From Byssothecium circinans (taxonomy: Eukaryota > Ascomycota > Dothideomycetes > Pleosporales > Massarinaceae), in NCBI GenBank assembly GCA_010015675.1, contig ML976989.1, forward strand, positions 787,709 to 851,708: a stretch of DNA of 64,000 nucleotides, given 5' to 3'. Under the pieces are notes generated by a model. The model searched no databases. It worked only from the letters and a program-made list of their open reading frames with translations, and was not told the origin of the DNA. A program made the translations under genes and the position numbers. Shown one piece after another: positions 31,464 to 42,976 of the stretch; positions within the stretch are counted from its first letter, which is position 1; each line of letters opens with the position of its first letter.

Positions 31464-34400
31464 TTAAGCTAATACGATCTCTTTCCACGTAGCATCCTTA
31501 AAAGCCTCTCGAAAAACCTTTCCTAACCCCACTCGCTCCCATCTCCCGTCCTTCCACACAATTAGCAGAACATAGAACAGATCCCACTCCGACTCTTCCC
31601 GCTCTTTTGGAACATAATACGACCAAGTTTCACACTCTTCATATGTAAATTTCTTCGCCTCGGAGAGGGCAATGAACTCCTGCTTTGCTGTCTTCATCTT
31701 GCTGATCCACCGACTATCAAGTACAATGGATCCACACCAGTCGCTGAATGTGTCTGCGACGTTGCATCGAATCAAGCTAGTAGCTTCCAAGTTATGCGAC
31801 GGACATTGAACGTACAGAAATGTATGCCAAGTCCAGAACTGCAAGATTGGCATCAACGGGTGCCTCGAGTTGGAGTGATCAGCAAGATAAGGGGCAATGA
31901 CGGGGGGATATGGGTATTCACTGAGTGTGATCTGGAATGAAGGTCTGCTTTCAGTATGCTCAGGTTCTACCTTGCTATCAGGCTGGAACGCTAAGTCATG
32001 GAACTGTCGCTCTGCGCTGTTGATAGATATCCGATGAAGTGGACGTGATCCTGTGGTCATGGATTGTCGTCGATTTGGACGTGGTCCTGTGCGATAGGAG
32101 TCTTGCCGAGGAGAGGGATGGTCGTGCCGGAGCATGTGTCTTTCAGATGGTACCTGCACGCTTGGCATAGGTCGTGCCGCATACTGGGTGCGAGTTCTTC
32201 GCCCCTCCACGAATCTAACGGACCTCCTCCTCTCCAAGTCCTCATCCCTCCTCCTCCTCTCCAAGGCCTCATCCCTCCTCCTCCTCTCCCAGGCCTCATC
32301 CCTCCTCCTCCTCTCCAAAACCTCATCCTTCCTCCTGTCCAAGGCCTCATCCCTCCGCTCTCTACTTTCTCCGCTATCGCTGGTATTGATATGGATTTTC
32401 CGCAGATTGGTGGGGTGCAAGTCATGGTCACCGGAAGGTGGAGTTGTTGCCGCTTCCGATTGGGACGCAGATCTTTGCACTTCTGACGCACGTGGAATTT
32501 CAACACGTAAATTCGCAGACATATCGGAGGGAGAGACGTGAACTCCCAGAAAGACTTTCGCGAGTCGAATAAGTGCAGACAAGATATCTATCAGGAAACG
32601 GCCAATCTCATTGAGGTACACCAGGTTCAACCCGGTGGATAACATCGAAATCGCTTTTGTTGTAGCGTCAGCGAGCGGAGCTTGATTCTGCTGGGATTCC
32701 ATGAGCTTATCTACCGTTCCATGTAGCGCAGGCTGTGATTGTGGCATTGATTCATGCGTGGATCTCCCTTGGTATATGGTCTCTGTCCGCGTATCCACAT
32801 GCGTCGTTCGGTCAGCTGGTTCGTCCATGGAAACAACATTCTCTGGGTCGCCGACAGCATCAATGGGAGAACCTGATGAACGATCCGACGAGGTGTCTGA
32901 TACTGATGGCGACGAAGAGCGTGAAGATAGCTCGGGGCGAACAGTATCATGATGGTTAGGTGAACTCGGGTTCGTAGGCGTAGACGTACGGTCATTGGCA
33001 TAATTCAGGGTTGGAGGTGCGGCATACCTATGAGGAGGAGAGCCAGCATATCCAGGAGTCGGAGGGGCATATCCAGGATGAGTCGGAGGGGCATATCCAG
33101 GGTGAGTCGGGGGTGCAATATACACAGGAGGCGGAGGTGGTTGACGACTGATGCCGAAAGTAGATATACGTTTACCCCGCTGCTGTCTTTGGAAAAGCAT
33201 TGAGCCGCTGGAGCGACTCGCGCCATAACCTTTCCATTTTTCTTGTTCGCTGGCATCGACTTCCCAATAGGCTGGATCCCACAGTGGACGAATATCTCCA
33301 TTTCCATCCCTGATGTGCCATCTGATCCATGTGCGCGTTTCTAGCCATTCATTGACATTATCTAAGCAGCCTTGATGCATGTCTCGTCGATATCCAGCGG
33401 CAGCCCCGACCCATCCACTCCAGCTCCAGCTAGGAAACTCAATGGTTTCCCTTTGAGACGCATTGTCTGCTGCTATTCGGCGCTGAACTGGTCGGGGGTG
33501 GTCCCAGAGCAATGCAAGGTCGAAGTGAGATGTGGGTAATCCGAAGATGAACGGAGCGTTCATCGTCTGCCTCATGAGATTCGCCACGCCACTAAACGCA
33601 GCAAGAATGTCTTTGTCCTTAGTAAGCTCGCGCGCCGTGTAAAGCTCAACCGATTTCATGTAAACCCAGATCGATCTCAGCGGCAGTTGTCTAAATGTCT
33701 GCAGAGGCGCATCCATGAAATCAAGTGACCAACCAGCGCCTTCTCGATCCGCATAGATATCTTCCGACATACCAGTGGAACGACATTGAAAGTAGACTCT
33801 ACTACCCGTAAATATGAGGCAGCGCCGCGAAAGTAGTCTTTCTTGAAACGTCCATGCACGGGTATTCCATTTGGATGATTTGATATACATCTCTGGTGGT
33901 CGACTCACCATTAGTCGTACGTCTTCTGTACAGTTGGCGATGTGCTGGTCTCCGCTTCCGGTTCCTGTAGCTTCGTCCATAGCTTCTAGTCCTGTTGACG
34001 CATTCGAACCGTCTGCGGCACATATGGTAAAAACCGCGTTACCGTATATGAGATCCATCTTGTAAGCGTTTAGTGTCCAGGATCTCGCGCTATCCTGTAT
34101 GATGCAAAGCGAATCTACCCACAGATATTGGAAACCAAGACGGCGTACAAGGTCGATAGCATCTTTTATGACTTTGGGTAATTTGTGGAACACCTTGTCG
34201 AGACCGCCATGCATGCGATGTTCCATTACGTTCTCTAACAGGGTTCTGTAGGATGGAGTGTCACCCCATACATAGCTCAAGGCAACGTATTGCGGGACTT
34301 TGTGTGCCGGTGGTAGGTCGAAAGGAGCACGGTTAGGGTTATTGATTGAGGCGGGTTGCGGTAGTTGCGTCAACTGCATGTTAAGTACGTCGATCACACC

Positions 34401-35111
34401 AAAATAAGCGTGAGTTGTCATCGCGCGAAACAGAGTTTGTGACCTCTCCTCCCAGTAAGGTGTGATGCAAGGGCCCTGATGCTTCTCCTGACATAAGTCA
34501 ATCCAGCTCTTGACCCGTGCCTGGATATTCCCGCGAAGGCCGATCTGGCGCCCGAGAAAGAGAAGATTCGGATTCCATACTCTTTCTGCATCAGATGCCG
34601 TAATCAGTCTTTCGGATGCAACAAATACAAGATAGGAGTCTTTAAGCTGGCCATGGCTCCATCTCACATGAATTCGGCGCGTTAAACCACGAGGGGATTC
34701 GCGCTTCTCTGTTGGGGCTCCTGTGTCGTCTTGATTTTCAAACATCTCCCGGCCGTCAACCTCCCAGCCTAGGGTACATATAGCTGACTCTAGATCTGTC
34801 AATGCATATGATCCGCGATCTACATCACCTTGTTTGTTCGCAGTCGAGCGGAGCAAGAGATCACAAAGGCTACAGCCCGCCTTGCTAGTCGTTATGATTT
34901 CTCCGAGCGTTCCGAAGCGAGTGGGAGCTGTCGTAGACATGAGACGGAAACTCGTCGGTTTAACAATTTCGCGAAGCGATCGAGACTGTACGGTAAAGCA
35001 TTCAACGCTGAGACGAAGCGTCTCACATCTCGAACACAAATACTTCAGACACATCAGTAAAGGTTTCTCTGAGATACAACTGCAGACAGGCTTCGTGTGC
35101 GCTGCTTTCAT
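31464..35111 (-). CDS. HET-domain protein with long disordered middle region
   Basis: Single exon of 1215 aa. Cys-rich residues 10-40 (CLKYLCSRCETLRLS) and AGCSLCDLLLRS are typical of the zone before HET domains; a start at residue 20 (35054) is equally possible. The HET domain begins with VPQYVALSYVWGD (about residues 270-282) and runs through LPKVIKDAIDLVRRLGFQYLWVDSLCIIQD to a TRAWTFQERLLSRR block. Residues about 640-1010 are disordered and carry two in-frame minisatellites: PPTHPGYA units and nine-residue RRRRDEALE units. A folded C-terminal stretch (about 1070-1215) contains WTWHTFLYVQ and YYVPKEREESEWDLFYVLLIVW. HET proteins trigger cell death when genetically different hyphae fuse; the role of this one is not known. 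Confidence 0.88.
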   Translation of the reverse strand: MKAAHTKPVCSCISEKPLLMCLKYLCSRCETLRLSVECFTVQSRSLREIVKPTSFRLMSTTAPTRFGTLGEIITTSKAGCSLCDLLLRSTANKQGDVDRGSYALTDLESAICTLGWEVDGREMFENQDDTGAPTEKRESPRGLTRRIHVRWSHGQLKDSYLVFVASERLITASDAERVWNPNLLFLGRQIGLRGNIQARVKSWIDLCQEKHQGPCITPYWEERSQTLFRAMTTHAYFGVIDVLNMQLTQLPQPASINNPNRAPFDLPPAHKVPQYVALSYVWGDTPSYRTLLENVMEHRMHGGLDKVFHKLPKVIKDAIDLVRRLGFQYLWVDSLCIIQDSARSWTLNAYKMDLIYGNAVFTICAADGSNASTGLEAMDEATGTGSGDQHIANCTEDVRLMVSRPPEMYIKSSKWNTRAWTFQERLLSRRCLIFTGSRVYFQCRSTGMSEDIYADREGAGWSLDFMDAPLQTFRQLPLRSIWVYMKSVELYTARELTKDKDILAAFSGVANLMRQTMNAPFIFGLPTSHFDLALLWDHPRPVQRRIAADNASQRETIEFPSWSWSGWVGAAAGYRRDMHQGCLDNVNEWLETRTWIRWHIRDGNGDIRPLWDPAYWEVDASEQEKWKGYGASRSSGSMLFQRQQRGKRISTFGISRQPPPPPVYIAPPTHPGYAPPTHPGYAPPTPGYAGSPPHRYAAPPTLNYANDRTSTPTNPSSPNHHDTVRPELSSRSSSPSVSDTSSDRSSGSPIDAVGDPENVVSMDEPADRTTHVDTRTETIYQGRSTHESMPQSQPALHGTVDKLMESQQNQAPLADATTKAISMLSTGLNLVYLNEIGRFLIDILSALIRLAKVFLGVHVSPSDMSANLRVEIPRASEVQRSASQSEAATTPPSGDHDLHPTNLRKIHINTSDSGESRERRDEALDRRKDEVLERRRRDEAWERRRRDEALERRRRDEDLERRRSVRFVEGRRTRTQYAARPMPSVQVPSERHMLRHDHPSPRQDSYRTGPRPNRRQSMTTGSRPLHRISINSAERQFHDLAFQPDSKVEPEHTESRPSFQITLSEYPYPPVIAPYLADHSNSRHPLMPILQFWTWHTFLYVQCPSHNLEATSLIRCNVADTFSDWCGSIVLDSRWISKMKTAKQEFIALSEAKKFTYEECETWSYYVPKEREESEWDLFYVLLIVWKDGRWERVGLGKVFREAFKDATWKEIVLA
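32222..32357 (-). repeat. 27-bp in-frame minisatellite (RRRRDEALE units)
   Basis: Four to five tandem copies of a 27-base unit inside the HET gene encode nine-residue units (RRRRDEAWE, RRRRDEALE, RRRRDEDLE). The outer units are degenerate (RRKDEVLE, RERRDEALD). The inner ones are nearly identical in DNA. Confidence 0.85.
33028..33120 (-). repeat. 24-bp in-frame repeat (APPTHPGY units)
   Basis: Three to four tandem copies of a 24-base unit encode APPTHPGY, with two exact-looking copies and flanking degenerate ones in the Pro/Tyr-rich region of the HET gene. Confidence 0.75.
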
Positions 35112-35733
35112 TCGGCGAGTGAATTTAAGACCTCAAACGGCTGATAGGACTCACCGGAGCTTTGTGGTTTCCGTTGACCGTATGTTGCATGACTCTAGTG
35201 GTGGCCCCGCTGTCGGCGGACTCGGCTCCAGCCACGGTCTGAGTGTTTTCTTCGCCATTCACGCCTGCCATTGTATCAGTGTGACTTCTCTGTAACCTCG
35301 TTAAGATGCTGTCTGTATTGAAGTCGCCTTATCAGGACATGAGTAAGGACGTGAGGAAGGCTCAGCTGGAATCGATGGATCTTGCCAAGGGCTGAAAATG
35401 CACGCGATGAAGGGAGTGCACCCCTGTCACGTCGTCGTATAAGTCCAAAAAAAGAGGCTGGATTTTCAACACTCCCAGGTCTATTCAATATGCCTTCCAT
35501 TGTTATCAATAACTCTAGTATATGTACTTGGAAAATTCTCAGTATTTTTAATCTAGCTCTGTTCTTCCTATACGTACTAACGTTATAATTTAGATATAAA
35601 AATATGCAGCTGCGTTGTAAAACGGTGATGATCGCGATTTTCGTCCGTAGAATGTGGCTACTCTCGGCTTAGGTAAGCCACCGCCATGTGTTCACAGCTG
35701 CACGTAACCCATCAGTTTTTTCATACGTATCAT
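35112..35733. other. Intergenic region, no gene seen
   Basis: It contains the HET gene promoter on the left and the esterase 3' end on the right, with an AT-rich patch at 35500-35620. No gene or repeat is seen. Confidence 0.4.
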
Positions 35734-36752
35734 CTACAAGCTCCACTGCTTAATCCACTTCAAAATAACCCTCGTAGCATCCGCCTCCTTACAAGTTGTA
35801 GTATTCGTATCCTCATTCCCAAACTCGCTCATCCACCAGTGCTCAAACTTCTTGTATCGATAATGCTGCACAGTCTCCCCCCACTTAAACGTCTTCACAT
35901 CGCCACCACAAAGCGTCGCCGTCTCGTTCTTCTCCTCATCAAACCCATCACGATCAGCCCACGCATTCACATACGCCGGAATATCCGTTGAGTTTGCATT
36001 TCTGCGCTTATTGAGGCCGCCGTGGTATTTGATGGTGTCGTCTTCCACGCCGTGGAATTCGAGGAAGGGGATGGATTTGCGGGACGGTGTACAGGGAGGC
36101 GGCTGTTGGGTCGTTGTGTTGAGGTACCAGGCTCCCGAGACGGCGGCGAAGGCGGCGATTTTCTTGGTTGCGGAGGCGTCGCAGGCTAAGAGGCCGGTGA
36201 AGCCTCCACCGTTGGATTTACCGGTGGAGTAGATTTGGGAGGTGTCGATGCAGTAGTTGCTCTCGATGTGGTCGATGATTTCAAGAGTGAACTTCACATC
36301 GTTGATGTAGGCGGGTGCTTCGATGTCGCCTTGCCATTGGTAGGCTTTGGTTCCTACCTTCTATTTTGCGGGTTAGTGGTAAGTTTCCGCGCTTCAAGTT
36401 GATCACGTTGACGTACAGGGATACCTTGAGGGTACACGGCGATTCCGTCGAAGCCGTAGGATGCATTTGAAAATTGGGAAAGTCGCTCTTGATAAGACGC
36501 CGTTTGGGTACGGCCATGGAAGGATAGCATAAGTGATACTGGGGTGCCGGACTTGTAAGATTTAGGGACATGAATGCGGTAGTTGCGAAGGCTGATCGTG
36601 TCGTTGATGCTGGTACTGTCTATGGTAACGTCTTTGGAGACACCGAGTTTGACATCATCTGGAAGCGTGGTTTTGCTGCATCCGGAGCTCTCTGCGGCGA
36701 GGACGCTGGTGGCGAGTGTGGAAAGAGCGGCGACGGTGGAAAGGCTCTTCAT
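35734..36752 (-). CDS. Secreted feruloyl esterase-like (CE1/LpqC-type) hydrolase
   Basis: Two exons, 36752-36417 and 36360-35734, with a 56-nt phase-0 intron, give 320 aa. A signal peptide (MKSLSTVAALSTLATSVLAA) leads, followed by a region with many possible N-glycosylation sites. The alpha/beta-hydrolase fold shows an oxyanion strand (LMLSFHGRTQ), the nucleophile elbow GKSNG with Ser161 (YSTGKSNGGGFTGLLAC), an acid region near EFHGVEDDTIKYHGG, and the late histidine in KFEHWWMSEFG. This matches feruloyl esterases of the FaeC/FaeD type and polyhydroxybutyrate depolymerase-like proteins. It would release phenolic acids from plant cell-wall xylan outside the cell. No carbohydrate-binding module is present. 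Confidence 0.88.
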
Positions 36753-37980
36753 GTTGAAGAGTGGTGAATGAACGAGTGAAGAACTGATATGTCGGAGAGT
36801 GGGAGATTGAAAGGTTATATACTTTCTCTTCTCATACTCTACGAGGCTGTACCACGGGCTAATATCCGGAAACGCGAACTCTTTATCCCATGCGCTGCAT
36901 CATCAAAGCAAATCGCGCAGTTATCTTCTTGACCTGCATCCGGTAATCAGAAGAAGCTTACACCGCCCAGCGCTCTTTGGAGGGGTTTTGATGATGGGAA
37001 TTATACCAAACCTTGTCGTATGATGCTGATCAGTGCGATGCTGACGGTCACCAGCTGCGGAATGTTCCACTATACTGATACCGCTGTAACCAACGAGCTG
37101 TAAGCCGGAACGAGATGGTTAGTGGTCGAATGACGCGAATTAAGTGGGTAATCCGAGGTTCAGTGGCCCGATGTTGAGCGAAGCTTATAGATTCACCCAT
37201 TAAGTCCGCTAGAACTTGTTATTTTCGAACCATGCGTGAATAGTGCTCACTGCATGTGCGTAACTAGGTAATTTTCTCCAAGCCAGCAACACATCAATGC
37301 TAAGCGGTGAAAACTTTATGGCATAATACCTAGTTGGCTCTATCTTTCTAAATATTTAAAGATGACTTCACTTTACAGCGATAAGAGAGGAATATAGCCC
37401 ACAAGTGCTTGAGATTAATCTGGCCGCGCTGTACGTGGTACGAATTTTAATATCACGAGACCTTGTCAATCAACATCTCTAAAAGCAACTCTGCTGCCAT
37501 CAGACGGACAGGGCTGACGACAGCAGGCCGCTGCTGTGAAGACTGATCGGCTATAACGGGACGGCATCGGAGTCGCAATTGGATGATTTTGTCCTTTTTT
37601 TTTTTAACCAAACTAAACTATAGAAAGCGTTGCCTGAGTATCGACATATGGCTGTACACTCTTTAGCAGACGTATCCCTACCATGTCTACATGACTAGGG
37701 GTGGCTGATGCAAATATCGTATGGTAAAGTCAAAGTACTGTGACGCTTCTCAGTTCTGTGATGGAATGCTCACTTCGAACCCCTCGTGCTTGCATCTTCG
37801 TAGGAACTAGAAGTATAGCTCTCGCAGTAGCGAAATTTAGGAAGCCTTATCCTTCTTGCAGAGGACAAGCATTTACGGTGTTTGTTTCTTCCCGGACTAC
37901 CATTCCGTTCGAAGCATGGAAAAAGACTTTCTAGTCCATGGGTTCATTGCTGAATCTAGTCTATAGGGAAAATGTATGGT
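36753..37980. other. Intergenic region, no gene seen
   Basis: About 1.2 kb with the esterase promoter on the left and the ARMT1-like 3' end on the right. It has an AT-rich patch around 37250-37460 and a T run at about 37597-37606. No terminal repeats or domains are recognisable. Confidence 0.4.
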
Positions 37981-39585
37981 TCATGCTTTGCCGTCAGAGA
38001 ACTGCACAACAGCCCATTTCCCACTCCACGCCCACTTCCTCGCACCGCTATCACCGCCGCCTCCCTCAGTCGCCTTGATCCTCTCATCCTCTCTCTCCGG
38101 TAGGCCGACTACAACATCCGCTTTGCAAGTCCTCAGCGCGAGCACACGGACCCCAGAGCCTGGACCAAGCGGACCGATGGCCTTGGTGAAAGGTGTGGTT
38201 GCTGCCCACGCCGCCTGCGCATGTTAGTCAGAGTTATAGTAGTACAAGCATTGACTCTCAGGGTACTCACATCAGCGGTTAATTTCCTGTAGTTCAAGTC
38301 ACCCTTGAAGATGACGAGCTCGCTCTCCTTCAAGTCCTCGTGCAGGCTCGGATCCGACTTTGGTAAGCGCCAGAAACTACCACCCGCGGACCAGAACAGG
38401 TTCGGTCGGAGGACTAGTTGGCCTTCGGCATGAACGCGACTCCAGTGCTCAAAGAGAAATTGAAGGTCTTCTACTTCGGATTCCGAGAGCGGTACCGATG
38501 TCTTACCAGCATGCTTCTCGTCGTCCGAGATCGCGCTGTAGAAGGACTGCGGGTCGGCGAGAGCTTGAATCAGTGCTCCAAAGTCTTGGGGAAGCACGTC
38601 CGAGACAAACCATGGTATTGACTTTGGGTGGAAGACGACGGTGGTAGCGAGGCCGGAAGCGAGTAGATAGCCAGCTAGGATGAGGTCGACGAAGAGTTCG
38701 AAACCGGCGTTGTCGAGCACAATGTCAACTCTTCGCTCGTTCTGTCCAGATTTCTGAGCTGCGGACAGAATCTTGAAAGCCTTTTCCAAGTCATTCACGA
38801 TGATGTTCTGCTCTGCAGCTTTCCGTGCCTGGGAACCCTGCAACTTCTGAATATCCTCGTAGGTGAGGTTCGTCAAGAGCGATAGGTCGGTAGCATTCCC
38901 CCATAGACATATCTCGCACATCTCCATGAAGAGGATCTTCTCTGCCTCCTCTAGCTCATCTTGTGTGCTTGCACCCTTGATGGTGTGCTTGGACTCGAGT
39001 TCGGTGACGATGCTCTTGTAGCGGCCTGCGAGCTCGACCACGGCGGGACGCGAAGACTTGAATGTAGCCATCTTTTGGCGTGCAAAGATGTCATAGGATT
39101 TCCAGTGCTGGGTACGCTTGAAGATACTCGAGACACGTCTTCCTCAAACTGTCAGCCTTTCTTCATAACATCGCATATCCGGATATGGCTTTGCGTACCG
39201 GTAGAGATAGCACTCTGAGTATAGCCATGGTACTTTATGCCAGGTAGGTTTTCCTAAAGCCTCTAATTCCTTGTTGTAGTCTGCGACATCCGGCTCGCCG
39301 TCATCTTCGATCGGGGTGAGCCCACGATCGTGCTGGAGCTCGTACTTCAGTTTCGCTAGCTCGGCAACGATCGCCTTCCCCTCCTTAGCCTTCTCTTCGT
39401 CCTTGATTTCGTAGGTAGAGCGATGCACGTCATCGATGCCTTGGGTGATGATGATGGGCCATCGTTCGCGCGCCGAGGTGTGGGCGAAGGAGGTCGGGTC
39501 GCTGGTGTTGTACTGGGCTTGAAAAGTCAGCATATCAAATGAGATGGAAAAGGCTATGCATACGTGTCTTTGGGTCTTGATCCAT
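37981..39585 (-). CDS. ARMT1-like damage-control phosphatase (DUF89 family)
   Basis: Four exons, 39585-39564, 39517-39199, 39138-38271 and 38214-37981, with introns of 46, 60 and 56 nt, give 480 aa, as in yeast YMR027W and human ARMT1. The conserved blocks are SECYLYRR (about 107-115), the metal-binding DNAGFELF (Asp256/Asn257), the LVIFKGDLNYRKL block (about 390-400) and LRTCKADVVVGL near the end. These enzymes are metal-dependent phosphatases that remove reactive sugar phosphates such as fructose-1-phosphate from the cytosol. The second acceptor (gaag|ACGTG) is chosen because the nearer CAG would bring in a stop, whereas this one restores the family's ECY.YRR motif. Confidence 0.9.
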
Positions 39586-39850
39586 TGTCGCTAATTCCAC
39601 GAGTTTCCTCTCTCTGGACTTATATAGGGTGGGAGAGGCATTATTTAGACTTTTTGACAGGGGTTCCGTTCAGCCTTATCCTTATCGATAACACTAGCCC
39701 ATTGAGTAACCTATCCGACATCTGATACTACAACCAGGCATTATCCGATCAGCGCACGCACTTGTCATCGACCACGCAAAACACACCAGCAGCTGGCAAC
39801 ACGCTTACTGGGTCATACTCAGTAAAGCGCATTCAGGTGTGTGTCACGAC

Positions 39851-41296
39851 ATGGAACACCCCCAACTCAAGCCGATACATCTTCCTCTCGAGCTCGTCCT
39901 CAACATCGTCACCTGCTCTCTACCGAAGCCGGACGTCCTCCTGGCGCCGTCGCATCCAATTACGCAGCTGTTGCTGTCCTTTACGCTGGTTTGCAAGGAG
40001 ACAAAGAGATTGGCTGATCGATATTTGCTGAGGCATTGTGTCTATCTGTCGTCTGAAACGCGTTTGAGCTCGTACTTGTCGATGATCCCCGACAGAAGAC
40101 CTGAGCTGAAGAATATTACCGCACTATACCTCGCACCTTTGGGGGATACCCGCGATGACCGACCGACGGCGATATTGGTCCGTGAGCTATTCAATTATGC
40201 CTGTACAACGCTGAAACGAGTTATAATCGACATTCCCCTACGAAGTCTGTATCCCGACGAAAGCTATATGGGGGTCAGGAGAATCCTTCGCGAAGGATTC
40301 CAACGACTAGAGTATGTATCTCCTAGACCTTGGAATCAATGGATACTTCTCTGGGTGCGCATCGCTGACTTCATGCAGAAATCTTGAAGAGGTCGTCAGC
40401 GTGAGAGATGAGTTCGTTACCCCCCACAAACTGATCGTAGCCGACCAGGCGACTACGAATGGCACAATATGTGCTGATAACCTTGTGAGCAAGTCCCGCT
40501 AACTTCATCGCCTGTTACTCAGGCTTTACTTGGACTTACGTGAAACGGCCGATGAGGTTTCGTTTTGGACGAACTTTCCCAAGCTGCGCCGATTAGCTGT
40601 GTACGTATATGCCTCAATGCGGATTGCTAGCAGTCAATGAAACCCATCTTGACAACTAGAACCCGCAAATTTCTTGGCGGCTCGGAGGTTGCATTCACAG
40701 CAGCTCGTGCTCTACGTAGGAAAGAAGGATTACACAGCTGCGGCTCAAAGCAACGTCTACTGTCATCCTTCTGAATGAATGTTACTGACTTCGCATCTCA
40801 ACTTCAGATACAATCCCATGGTCGATTCCGATTTCTGGCGGGACGTCTCGAAGATGGAGAAGCTCGAAACCCTCGTCTTAACACGCGCCGACAATCTACG
40901 CAATGGTTCAAACTTCAAAACGGAATATTTCGCGCACTGTAATCGTCCACTCAAGGTCCTGCTGGTCAACGTCGATGAGCATCAGGTACGGTACGGGAAC
41001 CTTCGGCGAGGGAGGTGGAATGATGTCGACCCCAAGAAAAAGATGACCGTCTTCACTTATACGATTCCGCTGTTCATGGACGACAACACCACCGAGGTCT
41101 GTCAAGACTATATTCGGATAGGGTACGTGGGTGCTGCTGCAATCTGAACCAATAGAACATGTCATCCCTCTGACTGAGCTTTGCTAACTTTATATCGCCG
41201 TCATCTAGGGCAGAGTACGGCACGCTGTGGGACTGGGAGGGCGAGGCAATTCCTCATCCACCGATATTCGCGCAGCTGGTGCCTTCGGGAGCGTAG
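39851..41296 (+). pseudogene. F-box/LRR-like protein gene with a frame break at its second intron
   Basis: Exons seen: 39851-40311, 40379-40484, 40523-40600, 40808-41122 and 41209-41296. The N-terminus (IHLPLELVLNIV ... LSFTLVCKETKRLADRYLL) is F-box-like, and the rest is typical of dothideomycete F-box-like proteins (LRRLAVYNPMVDSDFW, LETLVLTRADN, closing LWDWEGEAIP). All junctions keep frame except the second. That exon ends in phase 0 (CTT|GTGAGC) while the next needs one base (G CTT TAC), and the intron would be only 38 nt. A C6 run at 40420-40425 is a possible indel site: one more C would fit a 52-nt intron starting at about 40470. It is therefore either a decayed gene, a sequencing error or an odd splice. 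Without that break it would make about 350 aa. Confidence 0.65.
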
Positions 41297-41459
41297 TGTA
41301 TGGTTCTATCTCGAAGTTTAGTAACGCTTCCCGCAGTCTCTGCGTGAAGAGTAGCGAGGCAATTCCTCACGTCGTACGACTAAGGTACAGAAGCAGATAG
41401 GAATTAATTATTATTGCTTTTCTGCTGGTATTGATATGTAGTTTTTTCCGAGGCATGCC

Positions 41460-41657
41460 CTACTGCTTTGTAGCCGTTGCCGCACCCTTACCGTCTATCA
41501 TCTCTTTCTGCTTCTTCCCCACAAGCTTGTTCACGAAGTCCCCAATCTTCTTGCTGAACGAGCCAAGGCCCATTTGTTTCGCTGCCATTTCGGCGGCGGT
41601 GCCGGACGTTTTGGCTGCGTCTTTGTGGTGGGTAACGGTTTCTTGGTTGAGCGCCAT
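41460..41657 (-). CDS. Small basic protein (65 aa), function unknown
   Basis: A short frame of 65 codons. The sequence is Lys- and Ala-rich with one amphipathic helix (SFSKKIGDFVNKLVGKK, residues 33-49) and no signal peptide. The initial MALNQETVTHHKDAAKTSGTA looks like a soluble stress- or mitochondrial-type small protein, but I do not recognise a family. The frame is supported only by its even composition and clean start context. It is convergent with the F-box-like gene, whose stop lies 164 bases away. Confidence 0.45.
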   Translation of the reverse strand: MALNQETVTHHKDAAKTSGTAAEMAAKQMGLGSFSKKIGDFVNKLVGKKQKEMIDGKGAATATKQ

Positions 41658-42976
41658 TGCGAAATCGCGACGATGTCGGGTGGGTGAATATGCGGTTGGG
41701 GGTAACTGAATGGGCGGTTAGCAGGGATCAGAGGATTTGAGAAGAGAAGGCGTACTTTATGGAAGTAAAGGTACCACTGAAGGAATGCTGAGGTTGCGGG
41801 CGTATGAAGAGGAGGTGCGGGGCGACGGTAATAGTTGGTAGTTAATGAGTGTTGGGAATTTGCCGGAGTGAGAATTGCTTCAACAAACACAATGTTTGGC
41901 TGAGGACATGGAAGTCTTTTATACAAGTTATTATTCTCTTTCTTCGTCTACCGTTCCTTACTGTATTATCTTTTACGAACGCAATTTCAATGCGCCCACC
42001 TGCCTTGGCTCAGCTGCTGCGTATTCCTCGTATAATAGCGCCACTCTCCTCGTATTTGCTAGTGCTCATTTCCACAGGTCGAAAAGGGTGTGCATTGGAT
42101 AGGAGATAACATTTCGAGAGGGGTAGGATCATGAGGTTGTGATAGTGGCGTGGAGTCTTCTCCTTGGATCAATAAGAGTTTGCCCTATTGGTAGGATTTC
42201 AAAGTACAAGCTAATTCCAAGTATCTGAAGCGGTCCTATGCGCTTTTCGCTTCTTTGCCGACCTATTACCATATATTCCTCGATGAAATACTCGAGAGTG
42301 GCTACCCTGGGAAGGTGATCGCATAAAATAGCGAAGTCGTGAAATCCGACTCTTCCGGTAAAGGGGTAACACGTTACCATTCACAATAACCTTTGCAAAG
42401 GAAATCACCGGGTCTATTTCACAAAATTTTCACTACTGGGAGAGAATAGTCAGAATGTGGACGGTGGCTGCGAGCTTTATCTAGGCTGTAGCCTCTAGGC
42501 ACCTGAGGAGGCAGGCCGCGCACTCCGAAAGTCTTGTGCAGAGTCATGTCCTGAGCGTTTCGGGGAGGGAAATGAAGTACAATATAGGCTAGTAGCAAAA
42601 GGGTAAGGCTATTCTTGATTATCGCGTCACGCATTAGTTTGCCGTTTTTGATACGGAAGGACAGGCAGGGAAGCCGTTGTGTCTCTTTTAAAATAGGCAC
42701 TAGAAAATATGTACCATGATATACGTAGTTTTCTTGGCCTGTTCTACAGGCTACCATACTTATCACAGAGCTCCCCATGTTCCCTCACTCACCACCACGT
42801 GTAGTCAAGATTTTCATTAATTCTCTGTAGCATGGCAGTTGAAAAGACAGTGTGGCGCAGCCTTTGACTGGACGACATCACGATCTCGAAGAATGGTACG
42901 TCTATATGAGCTTGTGTTCCAAACAGTGTATAAAGTACTGTGACACCCTAAGACAAGTGTTGTAGAGAATCTGTTA
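41658..42976. other. Intergenic region, no gene seen
   Basis: About 1.3 kb. Short frames only (up to 131 codons, in the promoter of the 65-aa gene). Composition is ordinary. The right edge is the insertion site of the palindromic element. Confidence 0.4.

Noticed and set aside
32056..32541. Plus-strand frames opposite the HET gene minisatellite
   Set aside because: They are antisense readings of the 27-bp repeat (Leu/Ser-rich) and shadows of the HET frame.
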